Translations under genes and position numbers: made by a program | Shown here: piece after piece, positions 56,741 through 64,000 of the stretch | Layout of the letters: every line of letters starts with the position of its first letter | Position numbering within the stretch: position 1 is the stretch's first letter | NCBI RefSeq assembly: GCF_009727055.1 | Contig: NC_052352.1 | Coordinates: forward strand, 27,840,107-27,904,106 | Source of the DNA: Benincasa hispida | Taxonomy: Eukaryota > Streptophyta > Magnoliopsida > Cucurbitales > Cucurbitaceae | Length of the DNA stretch: 64,000 nucleotides | Direction of reading: 5' to 3' | The notes under the pieces: model-generated | The model's database searches: none | What the model saw: the letters and a program-made list of their open reading frames with translations, nothing else | What the model was told of the DNA's origin: nothing

Positions 56741-57690
56741 CTTGTGGTAGACGATGATAGTGTTTTATCACTATCTATCATTGGTAGGCAGTGATAGACC
56801 ACTACCATTGTCTATCAATGATAGATAATGATAGTATTTTATCACTCTCTATCATTGTATTGCCTAGATATTATTTTGTTCAATATGCGTTGTGTTGATT
56901 GGATATTTTTTTTGTTCAATATTTGTTATGCTGATTAGATATTAGTGATAGATAGTGATAAAAATCTATTATTATTTATCAAACTTATTGCGGGAATAGA
57001 ATATTATATTAGGTGTGATGTTACTGTTGTATATCAAGCAATTGAAGTTGATCGACCAATTGATAGAAATTAATACTGATAGCGTGATAGTGCTCTATCA
57101 AAGTCTATACCATATAGACGTGTGTTATCGCTATCTATCATGGATAGACAGTAATAGACTATTATCACTGTTTATCTGGGATAGAGAGTAATGGTGTGTA
57201 CTTGATAGATTATTGCTGATAATTACTGATATATACTTGCTATCTAATTTTATTATTGGTAGTTGTTATTTTTCTTAGCTGGTAGTTGCTGATATATACA
57301 TGTAATATAATGTTATTGCTATTACTCGACTCTTCTAATATTTAGTATTTGTTATATTATTATTTGGTACTTTTACTCTATGTTTTTTGTTCGCTATGTG
57401 ATATCTAATTTTATTGCTGGTAGTTGTTGTTTTTGTTAACTGGTAGTTGCTGTTTTTGTTAACGTTTTATAATGTTATTGCTATTTCTGAACTCTTTTTC
57501 TAGTATTTAGTACTCGTATAACAAACAATTAAACTTGATAGACCAACTTAGAACACTATCAGTGTCTATTTGAGATAGATAGTGATAGTGTTCTATCAAA
57601 GTCTATCTTAGGTTGACATTGATAGTAGGAGTAGATAGTGATAGTCCACTATCATTGTCTATCTGAGACAGAGAGTGATAGTGTTCTATA
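56741..57690. repeat. GATAGTGATAG minisatellite clusters
   Basis: Clusters at 56745-56860, 57080-57190 and 57540-57690 are built from quasi-palindromic words such as GATAGTGATAGTGTTCTATC and ATCACTATCTATC. Between the clusters are TTGCTGGTAGTTGTT-type repeats at 57240-57480. No coding capacity. Confidence 0.8.
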
Positions 57691-58751
57691 TGAAGGAATC
57701 GAATTCTCGATGCGAAAATAATTGATCGCCTTGTATCTAAGAATTCGTTATTGGAAAGTTGAAATAACAAAGAGAAGATGGAAATAGATAATAATGTTGG
57801 AACATACCATCACGCAGCGGAAGTGACCAGGATCCATAAGCACTCTAATTCATTAATTTTGGCAGAAATGAAAGCATGCTATAGCAGAAATAAATGGGTT
57901 TCATGACATACCTTTGTAGAGCTTCCTTAAAGCTTGAATTACAGCTACAAATCTCCTCTGAATCTTGTTGTAGACCACCCCAAGATTTTTCCTACTATTC
58001 TCTTGGTGCTCTAGATTGAGTAATGGGACTCAAAATAAGTCTGAATTAAGGGAATTTAGAGACAAACTCATAGCAGCAACCCAAAAATGAAGAACATCAT
58101 TCTTCTCACGATTTGTTTAGAAAAATTCATTCGCCAAAAAACACTCCAATCTCTTCAAAATATTGCAGACGATCATGCAAATAGATTAGTTGCATGAGAT
58201 GCAGCTCATGCTTAGAGTAAATGAAGACCAAGTTGATGGGTTTTGTGTGAGCAACTTGAAAAAGTTGTGAAAAATGCTTATTTTCCATTTTTATGTTTTT
58301 TTTTCAATTTCTCAAAATTGATTTCATAAATCAATTTATTTAATAAAATTGAAAATATTATTAATTTTACAAAATTAATTTCATAAATTAATTTTCTTAA
58401 TAAAATTAATAAATAATTATTTAAATAATTTAAATAATTATAATTAATTTAATATCAAATATGAAATTAATTTTTATACAATTCCATCTTCAAATATTTA
58501 AATCATATTTAAATATTATTTTTCCAATTCCTTTTAATTCTAATTTGAACGTTTCAAATTAACTTATCACGCTACTCTAGAGCTAATCCATTTACGAGCT
58601 AGTAGGGGGACCTCGCGGACCTACAGATCATGGGTTCCAACGATATGAGATTAATTGACTAAATTTAGACCAAACTAACCCCCATTCGTTAACTAATGGG
58701 TAACTCGACTAAAGCCCATAGTTGAACTCTCCTCACTGTAGATATATTATG
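57691..58751 (-). mobile_element. Copia-type LTR fragment interrupted by C3
   Basis: Begins TGAAGGAATC on the plus strand (the LTR 3' end when read on the minus strand) and carries the order of landmarks seen in the other Copia LTRs, e.g. TTTGAACGTTTCAAATTAAC near 58550, the GGGGGACCTCGCGGACC zone at 58602 and CTCACTGTAGATATATTATG at its right edge, where sequence switches to the C3 LTR. It lacks the ACGATCGT arrays and is a different subfamily. Its remaining part is not seen in the window. Confidence 0.65.
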
Positions 58752-60899
58752 TGAAGGAACTCTTATCCAAGAATACCTACGAGCAGAAGCGGATCTTTCG
58801 AATTCATTGTGACAGAATTCCACATATACATTCAAACATACTAATATGCATTCATAATGCTAAATCATGCTCAAAAGAACAATAAATAAGAGATCGAGAG
58901 ATCATACCAGTTGAAGACTTATTCTTCGCAGCAAATCTCACTTTTTCTGAGACGGTAAGCTATTACTTAGCAAAACCCAATCGTCTACCTCGAACAGTCT
59001 TCACACGAATAGAAGAAAACAAGGATGACACCACCACTCAGAGCCCTCAGTATTCTTGGAGTGAGAATCCAAAGGGTAGACTTTGTTCGGATTTGGTGAA
59101 GGGAGGGAGGAAGGGAGATCATTTACAATGATCAAGCAAGTGGGAGATAGGCTCGTCTATCGTATAGACAAAATGCTTGATCATTTAGGTGAAGTATACG
59201 ATCATGTAGGAAAAAGGTAAGCGATTAACGATCGTGTAGGAAAAACTAAGCGATCGTCTATACGACCGTTTAGTAAATATTAGACGCTAAACGATCACTT
59301 AGGAAAAGGTAAACAATCATTTAGTAAATAACGCGCGCGGGTGTAGTCGTTAAGCAATCGCTCAGCAACTATCGTATAGGTAAGCGATCGTTTAGACACT
59401 ATCATATAAGCACAGATTTTCTAAGCGATGACACTCTTCAACACAATGTCCGCGCATCCCATGCTTAACACATTATGAGCTATTTAAGCATCTTAAAGTG
59501 ATCTTTCAACTTACTCATTCGTTATGAAAACAGAAGAGACGCCGTCCTATTACCCATTTCACCGTCCAATTACTAGATAATGAATATGATCACATCATAT
59601 TCATAACTTATGAATTAATATCATATATTAATCATAGTATTTTTCCTCCACTAGATATATATTTATATCTAAGTTCTTTCAAATTAATGTATCTCATACA
59701 TAAAATTAATTATATCATATATAATCGAACTCCCTCTAGTCAATTTAAACATTTCAAACTGACCCAAAAACTGACTCTCAACTTGTATCCAAGCTACTAA
59801 GGGGACCTTATGGACCTATGGCTCGAAGCTTCAAAAGTACGTGAATAGCTGACTAAAGTATTTAGCCACGATATCCACCATCCGTTAACTGCCAGACATT
59901 CCACTAAAATGCGTCAGTTGAACTCTTCTTACCATAGAAATATTTCTATGTCCATTGGATATAACCAATCATCAATACGATGACCTTCACAGATGCTCGT
60001 AATTACAGCAGGCCAATTTATCGTTTTGCCCCTGTAGTTACATCTTACTTCTTAAGTACCACTGATCCCTCTAATGAACAATACAACATAGTCCTACTAT
60101 GTATGAACACCTCTCGGACCATAAGAAGGTGTGTGACACCACATCGTTCAAGTCCTGGGATCAACCCTTAAGGGAGCAATCTATCTACTTACCCCTGCTT
60201 TGGGGAAGGAGTGAATTCCATCTTGTGTAGCTGAGTTCCCAAATTCCAAATCAGACGAATCACCCAAGTGGTAGGTTTGAGTCAGCAACTTGGCCATTCG
60301 CACCCATGCAAATCAAAGTACCGCCCTCAATGGCAGGTGTTCCCAACTCACTCAGGATTGAGGTCATGTTACCTATGGTCATCCTAGTGAAGTGAAGTCT
60401 CTGTTATGAACGACATTATATGATGAGATGTTAACACTTCGTGGTCAGGTCTTATACAAACTCTTTGTATAGGACACCTCCGCTCGCACGTCCCCACATG
60501 AATGATTAGGATAAGACCATCTGTAGCCTGTCTCTTATACACATCTAGATGTGTATAAGAGACAGATCTGTGGCAAGTCACAACACTTGTAACCATTCCA
60601 CAAAGCGGGCTGCATCCGTAGCGTTACCAGGATAAGGTTTCCCTCCTATATCCATATACTACAGACCATTTTGGTTGTCGCTTAAGACATGATCCACTTG
60701 TATGTCATTACATACATGCTTAAGTTACATAAAGACAACCAGAGATATTAAGTTTATTGGTTTGTGGTAAAATAAAAAAAATCTAAATGTGCAAAGTCAA
60801 GAAGTGAAGTAAATATCATATATATTATACATCACAAGCGTTCTTACAAAGTTGTTTAAAAACTACAGGAAACGAGACTTTAGGGCACAAACCCCAACA
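58752..60899 (-). mobile_element. Copia 3' LTR of element C3 (subfamily B)
   Basis: Read on the minus strand it starts TGTTGGGGTTTGTGCCC at 60899 and ends ...TTCCTTCA at 58752, about 2.15 kb including a 38-bp adapter artefact at 60528-60565. It matches the LTR at 3649-5698 in order and wording. ACGATCGT / AAGCGATCGT units occur at 59145-59430. Confidence 0.85.
60528..60565. other. Nextera/Tn5 mosaic-end junction (assembly artefact)
   Basis: CTGTCTCTTATACACATCT (60528-60546) is followed directly by its exact reverse complement (60547-60565), making the 38-bp Nextera mate-pair junction adapter. Its minus-strand translation gives SYTHLDVYKRQ, a known contaminant peptide. This is library sequence, not plant DNA. 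Confidence 0.98.
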
Positions 60900-60914
60900 A
60901 TCTCCCACTTGTCC
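60900..60914 (-). other. C3 polypurine tract
   Basis: On the minus strand GGACAAGTGGGAGAT directly precedes the LTR start TGTTGGGG. Confidence 0.82.
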
Positions 60915-61002
60915 TAAAGCAAAGTGGGGAGTACAAAACAAACAAGTACAAAACAATAAACTAGGGCATAAAAACCTAGTGCAATAAAATCTCTCACTTA
61001 CT

Positions 61003-63212
61003 CTAGTCTAGTCGCGGATGGTCCCGTAGACCCATGCTCTGAAGGTGACCCTCAAACATTATAGTCGTGAGAGCCTTCGTAAACGGATCAGCAACGTTTT
61101 GCTCCGAGGCGATCTTCGTGACGATCACATCTCCTCGATGCATTATTTCGGGATCAGATGATACTTTCGTTCTATATGTTTGTCGCACCTATGAATCCTG
61201 GGCTCCTTGAAGTTCACCACAGCACCACTATTGTCACAATATAGGGTGATGGGCATAAACATATCTAGAAGAACTTCTAGCTCTGTCAAGAACTTCCTGT
61301 GCCAGACGACCTCTTTAGCAGCTTCACAAGCTGCTACGTATTCGACCTCCATCGTGGAGTCGGCGATACACCCCTGCTTAGTGCTCTGCCACACTACAGC
61401 TCCTCCGTTAAGAGTAAATACTGACCCTGAAGTGGACTTCTGAGAGTCCTTATCAGTTTGAAAGTCAAAATCTGTGTATCTAGTAAGGATCAAATTCCTA
61501 GACCCATACACAAGCATGTAGTCCCTCATTCTCCGAAGATATTTGAGGATATTTTTAACTGTAGTCCAGTGACCCTGGCCTGGGTTAGACTGATACCTAC
61601 TGACTATTCCCACAGCATAGTAGATATCTGGTCTAGTGCAGAGCATCATATACATTAAATTGTTAACGACAGATGCATATGGGACCTGTCTCATTTTCTC
61701 AACCTCTTGAGGCGTCTTAGGACACATGTTCTTAGACAAAGTGACTCCATGCCTGAATGGTAATAAGCCCCTTTTGGAATTCTGCATCAAGTACTTGAGC
61801 AAGATTTTGTCAATATACGATGCCTGAGACAGCGCTAGCACTTTGTTCTTATGATCCCGAAAGATCTATATACCTAGAACAAACTGAGCCTCTCCCAAAT
61901 CTTTCATTTGGAATTGGGTCGCTAGCCAGTTCTTAACTACAGTCAGTAGACCTACATCATTCCCAATGAATAGTTTATCGTCTACATACAACACTAAGAA
62001 AGCTACTGAACTGTTGACTATCTTCTTGTAAACACAAGGTTCATCAACGTTTTAGTCAAAGCCATACGATTTGATCGCAGTATCAAACCGAATATTCAAA
62101 GATCGAGACGTTTGCTTTAGCCCATAAATGGACCGATTCAGTTTGTAAAATTTTTGCTCTTGACCTTGGGCAATGAATCCTTCGGGTTGCACTATGTAAA
62201 TGGTATCCTCAAGATTGTCATTCAGAAAAGCCGTCTTGACGTCCATTTACCAAATCTCATAATTATTATAAGCGGCAATGGACAGAAGGATGCGGATCGA
62301 CTTTAACATGGAAATAGGTGAGAAAGTCTCCTCATAGTTGACTTCTTCCACCTGAGTATAACCCTTTGCCACAATTCGAGCCTTGAAGGTTTGCACCTTC
62401 CCACCAGCACCCCGTTTGTGCTTGCAGATCCATTTATAACCTATAGGTCTTACCCCATCAGACTGATCTAAAGATTTCATACCGAGTTGAAGTACATCGA
62501 CTCCATCTCGAGATTCATGGCTTTGACCCATTCATCCCGATCAACATCCTTCATTACCTTTTGATAGGACAACGAATCCTCAACATTGCCATCTGCCACC
62601 AGAGCTAGGATTTCCATGAAACCCAGATAGCGATCAGGTGGGTTCATAACCCTCCCACTGTATCGAGGTTCCCTCAACTCTTGAGGTAGAACTGACCTAC
62701 CAGATGAACTATCATCAACAACTCTGGTTAATGAAGCTGGTCCTTCAACAACCCTTGTTGAAGTTTCTTTGGAAAGCTCACTTAACACGACTTTACTACG
62801 TGGACTGTACTCCCTGATATGATCCTCCTCCAGGAAAGTAACGTCCGTGGAAACAAACACCTTGTTTTCGGACGAATCATAAAAGTAACCTCCTCGTGTA
62901 CCTTTGGGGTAGCCTACAACGAGGCACAACCTCAATCGTGATTCCAACTTCTTGGGATTTTCCTCAAACACATGTGCTGGGCAACCCCATATGCGGAAGT
63001 GATGTAAACTAGCTTTACGCCTGTTCCACAACTCCAAAGGTGTTCTCGCAACACTCTTAAAAGGAACACAGATGAGAATGTATACTGCAGTCTCCACTGC
63101 GAAACCCTAAAACGAGTCCGGTAAGAAAGCGTAACTCATCATCGAACGAACCATGTCCAACAAGGTTCTGTCTCTCTTCTCCGCTACACCATTTTATTGA
63201 GGTGTACCTGAA
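61003..63212 (-). pseudogene. pol: C3 Copia pol: integrase end, connector, RT, RNase H
   Basis: The best-preserved Copia RT here. From 63212: integrase tail (a stop, then RDRTLLDMVRSMMSYAFLPD), FRIWGCPAHVFEENPKKLE and the connector with STRVVE and TRVVDD. A frameshift near 62500 is followed by one frame from 62531 to 61143 covering RT (GCKWICK-type start, MDVKTAFLNDNLEDTIYIVQ, YGLKQTSRSLN, the catalytic YVDD near 61980) and RNase H (LTRYTDFDFQTDKDSQKSTS, GCIADSTMEVEYVAACEAAK, LYCDNSGAVV). That frame has stops near 62052 and 61845. A second frameshift near 61150 separates the tail (DPFTKALTTIMFEGHLQSMG). Gag, protease and the integrase N-terminus are absent: the sequence switches to LTR text at 63213. 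Confidence 0.88.
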
Positions 63213-63507
63213 GGATTTCATACCGAGAGTTCCATGAGCGGGCTTAGATTGCTCCGATTTCACAGTTACCGAAATATAAACGATATACATTCCATACAAA
63301 CAGTTATGCATATTAAACTCATAATCGGCATGCTCAGAAAACAAACATCAACAAGGAAAAGAGGTTCATACTAAATGAAGACTGTCTTCGTATGTGTGAA
63401 CCTAAAGCAGCGGAAAACCTCCTACCGATCTATCAGCACCGACGAGTCTGTCGACTGAAACAGCACGATCCGAACGTACACGAACAATGTCGCGGGATGA
63501 CACCACC
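63213..63507 (-). mobile_element. Copia LTR 3'-end fragment fused to integrase
   Basis: The reverse complement matches the last roughly 270 bp of the C1 LTR (5430-5698), including CTCATGGAACTCTCG and an end in CCTTCA. That LTR end abuts the integrase codons for GTPQ at 63212. The other side changes to Athila-like LTR text near 63507. Confidence 0.7.
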
Positions 63508-64000
63508 ATTTGTACAACTTCACAATCAGTTCTCAACCTCAGTACTATGTATCATGTATCTTGTATCGTGTATCATAGTAGCTTAGGATTTTACTTTATC
63601 AACGCATCTTTACTTTACTTTGTCAATGCATTTTTACTTCATCGCAATTTATATTTCTGTACAAACCAACATTCTTTATTCATTATTAAAACCGGTTACA
63701 TGTTCACATTAGTATCGTATTAACGATAACAATCCCCGTGTTCGACCTTGGATCACTCTGAGAAACTTGCTTCGGAATTATACTTGGTTTCAGCGCAAGG
63801 AAACTTGTGACACGCACTACGTCATCGCATACTACGAGCATATCACTATCAACACATACTCTTAGAACATAGTATCGCATAAAATATCATTCATCAAGTT
63901 TATGGCGCCGTTGCCCGTAACATGAGCTTGTATTACATTCATCCATCAGTAGTGTGTATAAGCGATACAAAACATAACACAGCATAACACTCCACTCGTA
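63508..64000 (+). mobile_element. Athila-like LTR fragment with primer site, plus orientation
   Basis: Matches the complement of the A1 LTR (GTGTTCGACCTTGGATCACT, GCAAGGAAACTTGTGACA) and then reaches AAGTTTATGGCGCCGTTGCC at 63897-63916, the same primer-site-like word found in and after the A1 LTRs. Its orientation is opposite to A1. The element continues beyond the window. Confidence 0.65.

Noticed and set aside
60384..60596. Minus-strand open frame containing SYTHLDVYKRQ
   Set aside because: It is created by the Nextera junction adapter inside an LTR and is not a plant protein.

Overview
The window is plant nuclear DNA and reads as a retroelement graveyard around one intact host gene. Repeat composition (Copia LTRs full of ACGATCGT-type motifs, GATAGTGATAG minisatellites, a tRNA-like SINE, Tourist-like MITE) and the host protein suggest a dicot, most likely a cucurbit such as Cucumis. 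The species is an inference. No prokaryotic features, CRISPR arrays or rRNA/tRNA genes were seen.

Layout. 1-31.4 kb: nested LTR retrotransposons. A truncated Copia arm (1-3645, minus) lies head to head with a Copia element (C1, plus) that has its LTR at 3649-5698 and an iMet-type primer site. C1's long leader is interrupted by an Athila-like LTR (7197-9018) and by a near complete Athila-like Ty3/Gypsy element (A1, 9164-20560, minus; gag, pol, post-pol ORF, PBS, PPT, two LTRs). C1 resumes at 20561 with gag and a decayed pol, and is fused near 25.37 kb to a second Copia element (C2), whose 3' LTR is 29280-31431. Three N gaps (17022-17938, 21767-22456, 24513-25118) fall inside these elements.

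31.4-41.5 kb: two decayed endogenous pararetrovirus copies (Caulimoviridae, florendovirus-like layout) tail to tail. They share several inactivating lesions.

42.8-49.0 kb, minus strand: a full ROOT UVB SENSITIVE 3-like (RUS3, DUF647) gene, 15 exons, 436 codons, no frame lesion. Its introns carry two SINE-like copies, a Tourist-like MITE and a dispersed AT-rich repeat. Its first two introns appear to be GC-AG.

49.0-57.7 kb: AT-rich intergenic DNA with small duplications, a possible solo LTR and minisatellites. 57.7-64 kb: another nested Copia region (C3, minus) inserted in an older LTR, fused to an LTR fragment, and then an Athila-like LTR in plus orientation that leaves the window. The C3 LTR contains a 38-bp Nextera/Tn5 mosaic-end palindrome, which is an assembly artefact.

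I found no convincing new functional system. The best leads are the shared-lesion pararetrovirus inverted repeat, the repeated palindromic motif in the Copia LTRs and leaders, the PBS-like copy inside the Athila LTRs, the tandem GC-AG introns of RUS3, and the sequencing-adapter contamination.
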